A DNA stretch of 64,000 nucleotides from Komagataeibacter xylinus (GTDB lineage: Bacteria; Pseudomonadota; Alphaproteobacteria; Acetobacterales; Acetobacteraceae), in contig NZ_CP041348.1 of NCBI RefSeq assembly GCF_009834365.1, positions 2,393,001-2,457,000 on the forward strand, read 5' to 3'. Positions 6,690 through 14,725 of the stretch are shown here, one piece after another. The position numbers and the translations under genes are program-made. Numbering within the stretch: the stretch's first letter is position 1; each line of letters begins with the position of its first letter. The notes under the pieces are model-generated. The model was not told where the DNA came from. It saw only the letters and a list, made by a program, of their open reading frames with translations, and did no database searches.

Positions 6690-9283
6690 ACGAAACCGAC
6701 ATGCCCACCGATTACACCGATCCCGCACCTGATCCGCATATCCCCGTGCCTGCCACCTCCGTCGATAATTTCGGCAATGTCACGGACCTTACACCCGGCA
6801 TCGAAACTGCCTTTGCTCCGCTTTCGGAGGTCGAACGGCAGGGAACCAGCCCCGGTGATGATGGCCGCGAGATATGGGAGCCTGTCCGCCCCGCACCGTG
6901 CGCGCCAGACATGCCGCGTGGTGCCTCCGCCATGTGGGTCTACCGCGATGCGGACGGCCAGCCGCTCTGTGCCCGTTTCCGCAAGGATGATGGTGCGGGC
7001 GGCAAGGTGGTGCTGCCCCTGACTTACGGCCGCCGGATCTGGACCGATAACCGTAGCAACCGCCGCGATGCGACGGGCTGGCACTGGAAGCAGGGCGCAA
7101 AGCCGTTGCCGCTCTATGGGCTGGACCAGCTTGCAGCCTTTGGGGATGCTCCCGTGCTGCTGGTGGAAGGCGAAAAGACGGCGGACGCGGCCGGTCGCCT
7201 GTTCTCCGATTTTGTGGTCATGACCTCGCAGGGTGGCAGTAAGGCTGCGGCCAATAATGACTGGTCACCCCTGGCCGGGCGCAGCGTCACCATCTGGCCG
7301 GACAATGACGATGCAGGCCAGTCGTGGGCGGACGATGTGATCCGCCTGCTGCGCGAAGCAGGGGCAGGGATCACGCGCAAGGTCGAACTGCCGACCGGCC
7401 TGCCACCGGGATGGGATCTGGCTGATGACCTGCCGTTTGACATGACGCAGGGCGGGGATGTGCCGGATATGGAGATCCTGCGCCCGCTGCTGGACAAGGC
7501 CCCGCTGGCCGCGCCCAACGTGGAAATGCCTCACGGTTATTACATGAACCGTTTCGGCCTGAACTTCATGCCCGAGGCCACGGGCGACCTGCCACCATCC
7601 CCTGTCTGGATTGCAGCCCCCTTCGATGTGGTGGCTGAAACCAATGACGGCACCGGGCAGGCATGGGGCCTGCTGATCCGCTGGGAAGACCGCGACCACC
7701 GCCCGCACCAGTGGGCCATCCCCAAGAAGCTGGTACATGGCGAAGGCAAGGAGATCGCAGGTGAGCTGGAAGATGCCGGGCTGAACTGCTCCATTTCCGC
7801 CACACGCCACCTCCGTCAGTTTATTGCCAGCGTGAAGACCCGCACCCGCCTGCGCTGCGTGGACCGGGCCGGATGGCATGCCACCAGCAGCGGGCCAGCC
7901 TTTATCCTGCCCGGCGGGGTTACGATGGGCAGCGGTGCGCGTGCCGTGGTGTTCCAGTCCACCCGTGCCGCCATCGGGCAGGAGTTCGCCACAGCTGGCA
8001 CCCTGGCCGAATGGCAGCGTGAGGTGGCGGCCTATGCGGTGGGTAACAGCCGTCTTGCCCTGTTCCTGTCCGCAGCCTTTGCCGGGCCGCTGCTGGACAT
8101 TTCCGGTGAGCAGTCCGGCGGCATCCATCTGGTCGGCAAGTCCCAGTCCGGCAAGTCCACCTCCGCCTATATTGCAGGCAGCGTGTGGGGGCGTGGCGAC
8201 CGTGATGGCCAGATCCGTGCATGGCGCGGCACGGCCAACGGGCTGGAAGGTGTGGCGTCCGAAACCTCCGATACCGTCCTGATCCTTGACGAGATGGGGC
8301 AGGCCGACAGCCGCGAGGTCGGGGACATTATTTACATGCTGGCCAACAACACCGGAAAGATGCGGGCCGGGCGCAGCGGTAACGCCCGCACCCGCAAGAC
8401 ATGGCGGGTGTTCTTCCTCTCGACCGGCGAGGTCACCCTGGCCGCCAAGATGGGCGAGGCAGGCAAGCGCACGATGGCCGGGCAGGAGGTGCGCCTCGTG
8501 AACATCTCCGCCGATGCCGGGGCCGGGATGGGCGCATTCGAGAACCTGCACGATATGGAATCCGGCGGTGCGCTGTCCGACCACCTGCGTGTGGCTTCGC
8601 GCACCTGGTATGGCACGGCGTCACGGGCCTTCCTGTCGCGTCTGGCGCAGGACCGGGGCAATGATGCGGAGGGGCTGCTTGAGGCCATCAAAACCATCCG
8701 TGCCCGCTTTGACGATGCCTTCCTGCCCGACGGAGCAGATGGTCAGGTGCGCAGCGTGTCGGCCCGCTTTTCCCTGATCGCGGCAGGCGGTGAACTGGCA
8801 GCCGGATATGGCGTGCTGCCGTGGCAGGGTGGCGAGGCCTTCCGCGCGGCGGGCGCTTGCTTCCAGTCATGGCTGGCCGAACGTGGCGGGGCAGGGGCCA
8901 GCGAGGACCAGCAGGCCATTGAACAGGTGCGGGCCTTTATCGAGGAGCATGGCGAAAGCCGCTTCACCAACCTCAGCCGTGACACCGAAGGCGAGATGGT
9001 CGCCAACGAGAACATCCGCACCAATTACCGTGCCGGGTTCAAACGGCGTGTTGGCACGCCGGAAGGCGACCAGTGGCAATACCTGCTGCTGCCCGAGATG
9101 TTCCGCAAGGAGGTGTGCAAGGGACTGGATGCCAAGCGGGCGGCCCGTGCGCTGTGTGATGCGGGCTACCTGCTGCCAGATCCATCGGGGCGGCGCATGT
9201 CGCAGTCCGTGCGCATCCCCGATGTGGGCCGGTCGCGCGTCTATGTCGTCAGCAGCGCGATCATGGGGGATGACGATGCGTGA
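6686..9283 (+). CDS. TOPRIM-DUF927 primase/helicase (865 aa)
   Basis: This is the replication enzyme of the island. Residues 156-215 form a TOPRIM-like fold (LLVEGEKT with E161; WPDNDDAG with D206/D208) for primer synthesis. Residues about 283-640 form a DUF927 superfamily helicase domain, with Walker A GKSQSGKST (484-492) and Walker B VLILDEM (531-537). A C-terminal helical/winged part (about 730-850) may bind DNA. DUF927 proteins are typical of phages, plasmids and P4-like satellites. The gene ends 36 nt before iteron cluster 2, the arrangement expected if this protein recognises those repeats; that link is inference. It is co-transcribed with the finger protein (4-nt overlap). Confidence 0.88.
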   Translation: MNETDMPTDYTDPAPDPHIPVPATSVDNFGNVTDLTPGIETAFAPLSEVERQGTSPGDDGREIWEPVRPAPCAPDMPRGASAMWVYRDADGQPLCARFRKDDGAGGKVVLPLTYGRRIWTDNRSNRRDATGWHWKQGAKPLPLYGLDQLAAFGDAPVLLVEGEKTADAAGRLFSDFVVMTSQGGSKAAANNDWSPLAGRSVTIWPDNDDAGQSWADDVIRLLREAGAGITRKVELPTGLPPGWDLADDLPFDMTQGGDVPDMEILRPLLDKAPLAAPNVEMPHGYYMNRFGLNFMPEATGDLPPSPVWIAAPFDVVAETNDGTGQAWGLLIRWEDRDHRPHQWAIPKKLVHGEGKEIAGELEDAGLNCSISATRHLRQFIASVKTRTRLRCVDRAGWHATSSGPAFILPGGVTMGSGARAVVFQSTRAAIGQEFATAGTLAEWQREVAAYAVGNSRLALFLSAAFAGPLLDISGEQSGGIHLVGKSQSGKSTSAYIAGSVWGRGDRDGQIRAWRGTANGLEGVASETSDTVLILDEMGQADSREVGDIIYMLANNTGKMRAGRSGNARTRKTWRVFFLSTGEVTLAAKMGEAGKRTMAGQEVRLVNISADAGAGMGAFENLHDMESGGALSDHLRVASRTWYGTASRAFLSRLAQDRGNDAEGLLEAIKTIRARFDDAFLPDGADGQVRSVSARFSLIAAGGELAAGYGVLPWQGGEAFRAAGACFQSWLAERGGAGASEDQQAIEQVRAFIEEHGESRFTNLSRDTEGEMVANENIRTNYRAGFKRRVGTPEGDQWQYLLLPEMFRKEVCKGLDAKRAARALCDAGYLLPDPSGRRMSQSVRIPDVGRSRVYVVSSAIMGDDDA

Positions 9284-9319
9284 CATTCCCCCGTCCGGCT
9301 CCGGGTCAGTGTTTTTGCG

Positions 9320-9564
9320 GTGTTCCATGTGTTCCACGTGTTCCATCTCTCTGGAACCCGCACAAAACTGCCAGTTATCACATGTTCAGGGTGGAACACC
9401 GCGCAATTTCGCCGGTGTTCCACGTGTTCCAGATGCGGCAAAAACCGGGGTGGTGGAACACGTGGAACACGTTGGCATCTGCTTACGTGTTCCAGCACGA
9501 AGCGAAAAATATGGCTGTTTACCGCCATTAAATCAGCATGGAACACCGGGAACACGTGGAACAC
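9320..9564. repeat. Iteron cluster 2, candidate replication origin
   Basis: The same 9-bp element occurs here about twelve times. Three tandem forward copies at 9320-9346 are followed by one reverse (9391-9399), two forward (9415-9432), two reverse (9453-9470), one forward (9487-9495) and three tandem reverse (9538-9564). The order is mirror-symmetric, and the outer triplets are arms of a 31-bp inverted repeat (9316-9346 against 9538-9568) with three mismatches. It lies directly behind the primase/helicase gene. By analogy with P4, where the alpha protein binds iterons at ori, I call it a candidate origin. Confidence 0.8.
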
Positions 9565-9598
9565 CGCATTTTTCATGTGTCGGGCCGGAATGCGACAT

Positions 9599-10291
9599 AT
9601 GGTGAGCCGTAACCTATCGGACTGGGTATCCGATCTGCTGCCCCAACTGGCACCGGAGCAGGTGCCAGAAATGGCAATGCCACCCGCTAATGATCCGCAG
9701 CCGGTCGAGGTGGTTCCTGCCATGCCGTCACCTCCGGCGGAGGGGATCGACCTGTCCAGTGTCACCCATGCCGAGCGCAGGGCGGCTCTGACCGGCTCCG
9801 CCATGGCGCTGCTGGGGGAGGCCAGGCATTACGGCGTGTCGATCGTCGTGCGGTGCGGGCATCCGCGCCTGTCCGGCAAGCTGCCACCCGAAGCCACCGA
9901 AACCCGTTTCCTGCATCGCCTGGGTGAAAGCCGCCGGGCGGTGGTGATTGCCGCCGATAGCCTGGCACGAGGATGGGCCGTGGAATGGGATGAAGAATAC
10001 ACTGAATCTCGCATCACCCCGCCACGACGGGCAGTGACGGCTGATGTTGAACCCTACGTCGTGGATGCCCGAGCCAATCGCAGGCCCGCGTCATGGGTCG
10101 ATACGGAGGGTAAGCCTGTGCCGGAGGGATCGGTCTGCCAGTGCTGTCGCGGCACGCTGTGGTGGCGCGAGATGATGCGCCCGCAGGGATGGCGCTGCCG
10201 GACCTGCCACCCACCGACCGGGGCTGTGCCGGTCACCGAACAGGATACCCGTGAAGGGGCGGACGGCGCACCGGCAAGGATTGCATCATGA
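9599..10291 (+). CDS. Zinc-ribbon protein behind the origin candidate
   Basis: This 230-residue protein starts at ATG 9599; in-frame ATGs at 9575 and 9590 are alternatives, and longer frames run into the iterons and are not credible. The front is Pro/Ala rich, the middle is globular, and residues about 185-210 form a CxxC...CxxC zinc ribbon (CQCCRGTLWWREM, then CRTCH). Such ribbons bind DNA or proteins. It overlaps the next gene by 4 nt. The function is not known; the position suggests a replication or regulation partner of the primase. Confidence 0.65.
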   Translation: MVSRNLSDWVSDLLPQLAPEQVPEMAMPPANDPQPVEVVPAMPSPPAEGIDLSSVTHAERRAALTGSAMALLGEARHYGVSIVVRCGHPRLSGKLPPEATETRFLHRLGESRRAVVIAADSLARGWAVEWDEEYTESRITPPRRAVTADVEPYVVDARANRRPASWVDTEGKPVPEGSVCQCCRGTLWWREMMRPQGWRCRTCHPPTGAVPVTEQDTREGADGAPARIAS

Positions 10292-10908
10292 GCAACAAGG
10301 ATGAAACGCGCCTGATCCGCAGCGTGAAGGGGCGCACCACAAGGGCCGTCCTGTCACCCGATCTGATCCACTGGCCCTCCGTGCGCTATCTGACGATCGA
10401 GCCGGTCATGGGGGCGGATGAAATGCCGGTGCCCGATCGCTGGCACCTATATTGCTGGTTTCAGGATATGAGCGTGGGACAGATCGCCAGTGCTGGGCCG
10501 TTGTCCGACCAGCGTCGGTCTGCCCTACGCATTGGGGCCATCCATGACGTGATAGTGCTGGATACGTCCCGGCCTTATCCGGCAGGGCCCTCCGTCACCA
10601 ATGAGGACCGGCTCTGGAAGCGCATGCCCGGCGTTTATGGCGGGGAGGTTATGGGCGAGAGGGTGGCAGCCCATATGGCCTACACCCACAATCTCGATAA
10701 CACCCAGGCGATAGAAAACACGTTCCGATACCTCTCCCGATGGGCGGAGGGCATCACGGACGCCCGGCTGAGGAACGAGATCCGGCACCAGAGCTTCTGG
10801 GCTGCCATGGACTACCTGCAGAAGTTCTTCACGCCAGATGATGAAGACAATGGCGACGACCCAGATGCCGATGACACGGGCGGGATCGGTGATAGGGAGC
10901 CGGTATAA
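10288..10908 (+). CDS. Hypothetical protein (206 aa) ending in an acidic tail
   Basis: This 206-residue soluble protein is translationally coupled to the zinc-ribbon gene (4-nt overlap). Its last 30 residues are very acidic (DDEDNGDDPDADD). No domain is recognised in the rest, which contains several Trp and Arg residues (RYLSRWAEG). Acidic tails occur in DNA-mimic or single-strand-binding partners, but that is only a possibility here. Confidence 0.65.
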   Translation: MSNKDETRLIRSVKGRTTRAVLSPDLIHWPSVRYLTIEPVMGADEMPVPDRWHLYCWFQDMSVGQIASAGPLSDQRRSALRIGAIHDVIVLDTSRPYPAGPSVTNEDRLWKRMPGVYGGEVMGERVAAHMAYTHNLDNTQAIENTFRYLSRWAEGITDARLRNEIRHQSFWAAMDYLQKFFTPDDEDNGDDPDADDTGGIGDREPV

Positions 10909-10964
10909 CTGCCATGACGGAGTGGAGTGTCATTTTGTGCAGGCTCGCCTCTTTATCTTAAAAA

Positions 10965-10986
10965 AATGGGGGCCGAAGCCCCCATT
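10965..10986 (-). terminator. Rho-independent terminator of the 59-aa HTH gene
   Basis: The stem AATGGGGGC-cgaa-GCCCCCATT is preceded on the plus strand by a run of A, so on the minus strand the hairpin is followed by a T-tract. It starts 4 nt beyond the stop codon of the minus-strand HTH gene. Confidence 0.8.
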
Positions 10987-10989
10987 CCA

Positions 10990-11169
10990 TTAAACCCGTC
11001 CGTCCCGGATTGTTGTCCGCTTTCCATTCTTGAATTCGGAAAGCCGTCCCTGATTGATCTTGTAGTCTGCGGCAATGAGGTGCTGATGTTCACCAGCACT
11101 GAGGCGCAAACGGATATCAGCCAGTTCAGCAGGGGAAAGGTGACGGATTGGTCGTTTCTGGGCTGCCAT
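10990..11169 (-). CDS. Tiny HTH protein (59 aa)
   Basis: This short gene begins at an ATG (11167-11169) with AGGAGG nine bases upstream, encodes 59 residues, and is closed by its own terminator (10965-10986), three independent signs of a real gene. Residues 11-50 have a helix-turn-helix pattern (LSPAELADIRLRLSAGEHQH, then AADYKINQGRLSEFKNGK). Similar small HTH proteins occur in phages and islands. It lies opposite to the replication genes and may regulate them or itself. The exact role is unknown. Confidence 0.75.
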   Translation of the reverse strand: MAAQKRPIRHLSPAELADIRLRLSAGEHQHLIAADYKINQGRLSEFKNGKRTTIRDGRV

Positions 11170-11762
11170 CGCAGGCCCTCCTGTAACAAGTTTCCACTTG
11201 ACACCAGGACCCCAGACGGTAAAGGCTGCCTTTACTGCGGCGGTGGTGATTTTCTCCTCTTACCGTTTCGGGCCCTAACCCGGTTGTGGCTTACGAGTTG
11301 ATGCACCAGCGTTGGATGGCTTGGGGCTGCAACCCCAGCCATCCGAAACCAATGCATCAGCATCACCAAAATATATCTCGTACTTTCCGCCGGTTTGGAA
11401 GTACTCTCCTTTGGTATTCTTCTATGAATACCAAGCGTTCCAAAATTCATAGAAAATATCAGCGAATTTTCGCAGTCGATTTTTGATGCAAGAATTTTAG
11501 AACTAACTGCGAACAGACCGAATCGACTGTTCACGATTCAATTTCCCTATCTTACTGCGCCTAAACATAAATGTTGTGTCACATACACGAGTCTGCGGAG
11601 AGGACGTCGACAGGTGATGGAGCCGCTAAATGGTGCACCTGAGCGTATGGAATGGTTCTTGGTCATATCTCCCATACAGGTCGTTATGCCGCCCAAAATG
11701 AGGGGCACAAATCTGATTGGTTTGCCGGTTTCAATCAGGTTGAGAGTTCCGAAATCGACTGA
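11170..11762. other. 593-nt intergenic stretch with nested hairpins
   Basis: No convincing gene lies here. The section 11299-11455 is full of inverted repeats. An outer TGATGCA/TGCATCA (11299-11305, 11353-11359) encloses GGATGGC-TTGGGG/CCCC-A-GCCATCC (11314-11343). Then follow GTACTTTCC/GGAAGTAC (11380-11388, 11397-11404), TTGGTATTC/GAATACCAA (11411-11419, 11426-11434), and TTCTATGAA/TTCATAGAA (11420-11428, 11447-11455), which competes with the previous one. The density suggests a structured RNA, a recombination site or a replication element. The remainder (11456-11762) is AT-rich, with no repeat noticed. Confidence 0.6.
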
Positions 11763-12047
11763 TCATCGACCAGACTTCTTTTGTTTTTTACGATCAGCAC
11801 CACTGCGTATGTCCGCACATATTTTCGCTATCAGTTCGTCCATCTCTTGTCGCCTTTCTGCTGCTGCACCAATCCCCATTGTTTCATCAACCTGATGACG
11901 ATCCCATCGCGGCATACGTGGGCCCAGATGATAGGTTGGTTGAGGAATTTTTCCTTCCTGCTGAAGGCGGGCAATGCTGTGATATTTGACGGAGAGGTAA
12001 TCAGCCAGCCCCTGTCGATCCAGCCAGCGTGGTAACGAATCATCCAT
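11763..12047 (-). CDS. Small excisionase/MerR-like HTH protein
   Basis: This 94-residue protein has an HTH in residues 6-45 (RWLDRQGLADYLSVKYHSIA, then RLQQEGKIPQPTYHLGPR as the wing), the pattern of HTH_17/excisionase-type proteins. The C-terminus is a helix followed by a basic tail. It lies 12 nt downstream of the TraK-like gene on the same strand and is probably co-transcribed. Likely roles are regulation of the mobilization genes or a relaxosome accessory function. Confidence 0.6.
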   Translation of the reverse strand: MDDSLPRWLDRQGLADYLSVKYHSIARLQQEGKIPQPTYHLGPRMPRWDRHQVDETMGIGAAAERRQEMDELIAKICADIRSGADRKKQKKSGR

Positions 12048-12059
12048 TGTCGCGTCTCC

Positions 12060-12518
12060 CTACGCACCAAACAAACGGCTGAAAAATCCCTTCCGTTTGC
12101 TTTCACCATTATCGTCGGCAGCCACGTCAGCTTCGGCTGCATCAGGCAATGTCGAATGGTCCGGCATTGGGTGTGCGCTGCTCGCGGACACCTCCGTCAT
12201 GACGTCCGCCTTATCACCTGCCATCGGTATTTCGGTTGGCCGGGCTTCATTATCCTGACTGCTTTGTGCGGGGGCGGCTGATTTCCGTGCCATCGTGGTG
12301 CGCTTGCGATGAATGACCTGTCGCTTCGGCCGGGCCAGTTCATGCTCCTGCCGGACGCGGGCCAGGGTGGTGATGAACGAGCTGAACGTGAGGGAGAGCC
12401 GCTCCTGTTTCCTGAGCATCTCCCAGACGGCTTCCCGGCTGTATCCATCCTGCATCTTGCGCTCGATCCACGGTAGTCGCTTGCGCATCACGGCGACGGC
12501 TTTTCGCTTGATCGGCAT
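12060..12518 (-). CDS. TraK-like relaxosome accessory protein
   Basis: Residues 10-60 of this 152-residue protein (RLPWIERKMQDGYSREAVWE, then a short helix and FSSFITTLARV) resemble the N-terminal DNA-binding part of IncP-type TraK, the protein that wraps oriT DNA. The middle is low-complexity Ala/Asp/Glu, and the tail GFFSRLFGA is a short amphipathic segment. The gene is divergent from a ribbon-helix-helix gene across a 286-nt gap, the same layout as traK-oriT-traJ in IncP plasmids. No relaxase is present in the window, so mobilization would need one elsewhere. Confidence 0.55.
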   Translation of the reverse strand: MPIKRKAVAVMRKRLPWIERKMQDGYSREAVWEMLRKQERLSLTFSSFITTLARVRQEHELARPKRQVIHRKRTTMARKSAAPAQSSQDNEARPTEIPMAGDKADVMTEVSASSAHPMPDHSTLPDAAEADVAADDNGESKRKGFFSRLFGA

Positions 12519-12804
12519 GGGCAGGTCGCTCCGCTCAGGGGATGGGGACTATGTTTCAGGCCATTGTGCTGGGTGGCGGGTGCCTTTTCAAATATGTCTC
12601 CGTTTTGTGTCCTTAATCTGGTCTATACACAATACGCAGTCCTGATGGACTGTAAGGCATTGAAAAACCTATGATAAAAAATCATAGCCGCTCAGAAACG
12701 GAAAAAAGTCTAATACCAGACCGGCATTTTTCCTTGGGAAACTGCCAACGCGGGTAATAATTTTTGACCCGTCCTTTTAGGCAGGTCGAGAACAAGGATT
12801 TCCC
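12519..12804. other. Candidate oriT between divergent accessory genes
   Basis: This 286-nt gap carries two good hairpins: CAGTCC-tgat-GGACTG (12637-12652) and CTATGAT-aaaaa-ATCATAG (12669-12687), within an AT-rich stretch up to the RHH gene. TraK-like and RHH genes diverge from it, as around IncP oriT. TCCTG occurs inside the first hairpin, but I cannot identify a nic site with confidence. The same gap must hold both promoters. Confidence 0.45.
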
Positions 12805-13167
12805 ATGCCAATCATCACCTTCAAAGTGACCGAACAGCAGAAAATGGACCTCGATGCGGTGTGTGGGGCGAACCAGTCCCAATACATCCGCGACGCGGTG
12901 TTCAGGCAGGTGGAACAGAGTGAGCGATTGGACAGGATCGAATACCGGCTGTTTGACCTTGAGCGCACTGTCGGGCGGCTGGCGAACAGGCTGGATAAGG
13001 CTCATGCTAAGCCGGATGCACCCGTGAAAGCGGACGTGTCGCCGGAGGTTATGGGGATGCTGGCCGAAGTGGTGCTGCAGTTGCGTGGCATCATACAGCC
13101 GGGCAAGACGACCTCCGCCATAGCGAGTGTGAAACAGGCGGGCTGGCCTGCGCTGAGTATCCGGTAA
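12805..13167 (+). CDS. Ribbon-helix-helix mobilization accessory protein (TraJ/MobC-like)
   Basis: In this 120-residue protein the N-terminus (MPIITFKVTEQQKMDLDAVC, then SQYIRDAVFRQVEQ) has the strand-helix-helix arrangement of RHH DNA-binding proteins. A coiled-coil-like segment follows (LDRIEYRLFDLERTVGRLAN), then a helical tail. Length and position match IncP TraJ or MobC-type proteins, which bind oriT beside the nick site and recruit relaxase. The assignment rests on fold pattern and context; a simple autoregulator is the alternative. Confidence 0.55.
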   Translation: MPIITFKVTEQQKMDLDAVCGANQSQYIRDAVFRQVEQSERLDRIEYRLFDLERTVGRLANRLDKAHAKPDAPVKADVSPEVMGMLAEVVLQLRGIIQPGKTTSAIASVKQAGWPALSIR

Positions 13168-13632
13168 GCCCCCCCCCTCCCGCGCCACTGGGGATCTGGG
13201 TAGTTGATTTGACCATCCAGGCACGTCCTTGCGCGTGTGCAGTTCGCTTATGGTTCGTCCGTATTTCGGACGATCAGTGCCGACGGATTTCGTCGCCACA
13301 AAGAGCTACCATTTTGATCCGCCGGAACTGGCGAACCAATCCTCGCGCGCGCGTATCTCGCAGCGAAGGCGGTCAGCGGGTCATGGCCCTGTCGCGCTAT
13401 TGCGCGCGTGTGGGCCTGTCTCATGTGTATCACTTCCACCGCTTAACGCCCCCAGTCGGGGTATTTCCCGAGTGACGGATTCCAGCCCATCAATGCTAAC
13501 ATTTGCTAACAGGCACTTTGCGCAGGAATGGCGGAATACAGCCAAAAATAACACAGTCCTTCGCGTGCGCGCGCGTACTGGTCTGTTAATCCCGGCATTG
13601 CCGGGGTAGTTCAGCCCGCAATATGATGCGGC
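13168..13632. other. 465-nt gap with two tandem hairpins
   Basis: No gene is supported here. Two adjacent hairpins of similar build occur: TCGTCCG-tattt-CGGACGA (13255-13273) and CGACG-gattt-CGTCG (13281-13295). Further right is a short direct repeat, GCTAAC with TTTGCTAAC, near 13494-13511. These could be operators for the RHH protein or for the XRE gene at 13633, or a structured leader. Confidence 0.45.
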
Positions 13633-13920
13633 ATGACAGGTATCAAACCCATATCCGAATGGACGCCGCCGGAGGTGGTGGACGTATTCAGCATCAGGCG
13701 AGGCGCACGAAACCCACAAAGGCGCTATTGCCCAATGTCGCAGGCCGCATTTGCCAGGCGGTATGGCTTTACCGCTTCTGCCATGGCCGACTGGGAGCAG
13801 GGACGCCGGAAGCCTGATCCAGCAGCCCGCACCTTGCTAGCGATGATCCAGAAGGATCAGCAGGCCGTGGACCGGCTATTGGGCCACAAAGATGCTGAAC
13901 CAGCCAAGCAACGCCAGTGA
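13633..13920 (+). CDS. XRE/NadS-like HTH regulator
   Basis: This 95-residue protein has an HTH near residues 35-70 (MSQAAFARRYGFTASAMADW, then EQGRRKPD), the HigA/NadS form often seen as the antitoxin next to RelE-type toxins. No toxin-like frame lies next to it, so it appears to be an orphan regulator. It converges with the zinc-ribbon gene on the other strand. Confidence 0.75.
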   Translation: MTGIKPISEWTPPEVVDVFSIRRGARNPQRRYCPMSQAAFARRYGFTASAMADWEQGRRKPDPAARTLLAMIQKDQQAVDRLLGHKDAEPAKQRQ

Positions 13921-13928
13921 ACGGCGTT

Positions 13929-14561
13929 TTAGGCGGCCGGATAGCGTTTGAGAATACGGCTGATAAGTGGTCCGGCGCTGGCCATGAAAGCATCGTCCAA
14001 GTCCATTTCCGTCTGTATGATCTGCTCTTTGATCCGGTCATAAGTGCTGCGCCACATGCCTTTGGGGCGCCTTGGGATGCGGGTATATCGGTCGATGCTT
14101 CCCTTTGCTCCCAATCGCCGGAACAGCTTGCGGCGTCTGATATGCAGACGGTCCTGATCGTCCGTGTTGCGGGTGGCATAGGTCATCCGGAAACAATGGC
14201 GGCAGGCGAGCTGGCGGGCATTGCTGGACAGGTGCAGGGCAGAGACCCGGCGTCCACAGTAAGGGCACAGGAGCCACGGCCTTTGCCCTCCGTAATTGCA
14301 GGGCGACCATGAGATACGAATGGGTATGCTGACGACATAATGCCCATCTTTGTCTTCTGTCTCGACCTTCCATGAAAGCCGGAGGGTGTCCTCAGCATAT
14401 TCTCCACGCATATCTTCACAGGTGGCATCACCCCATGACAGACGGGCTTTCCATCCCTCCGTAAGCGCCCCCATCTTCGCCAGGTCACCGACCTTGACTT
14501 GGCGGGTTACACCCACACGAGGTCTGCCTTCATACGGTCTGCCCGATCCCAAGCCTCCCAT
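13929..14561 (-). CDS. MGGxGSGR-type zinc-ribbon protein
   Basis: This 210-residue protein starts at the ATG of MGGLGSGRP (14559-14561), the standard beginning of this phage/plasmid family; an upstream extension is not needed. A CxxC-x(n)-CxxC ribbon lies near residues 105-130 (LLCPYCGRRVSAL and LACRHCFRMTY), followed by a basic region (RLHIRRRKLFRRLG) and a C-terminal helical domain. The family is uncharacterised. Zinc ribbon plus basic segment suggests nucleic acid binding. The region before the ATG is AT-rich. Confidence 0.75.
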   Translation of the reverse strand: MGGLGSGRPYEGRPRVGVTRQVKVGDLAKMGALTEGWKARLSWGDATCEDMRGEYAEDTLRLSWKVETEDKDGHYVVSIPIRISWSPCNYGGQRPWLLCPYCGRRVSALHLSSNARQLACRHCFRMTYATRNTDDQDRLHIRRRKLFRRLGAKGSIDRYTRIPRRPKGMWRSTYDRIKEQIIQTEMDLDDAFMASAGPLISRILKRYPAA

Positions 14562-14725
14562 AGCTGTCCCCCTTTTGATTTCCGCTGTTGGTATTTCCGA
14601 AATCATTAGGAAAATTATACCATGAACACACGGAAAAATGGCTGTATCCAGCAGAAAACCAATGATTTTTCGGTATGCGTTGTTCTTTGAAAAATAGACC
14701 CTGTTTGGGCAGTGTAACTCTACAC

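Noticed and set aside
7265..8584. Minus-strand 439-aa frame inside the primase/helicase gene
   Set aside because: The plus strand has Walker motifs and a TOPRIM centre; the reverse frame is a high-GC shadow.
10927..11301. Plus-strand 124-aa frame
   Set aside because: Runs antisense through the 59-aa HTH gene and its terminator, and has no protein-like pattern.
11299..11359. Integron attC site
   Set aside because: The long imperfect hairpin and a GTTGGAT look suggestive, but no matching RYYYAAC partner at a proper distance and no integron integrase were found.
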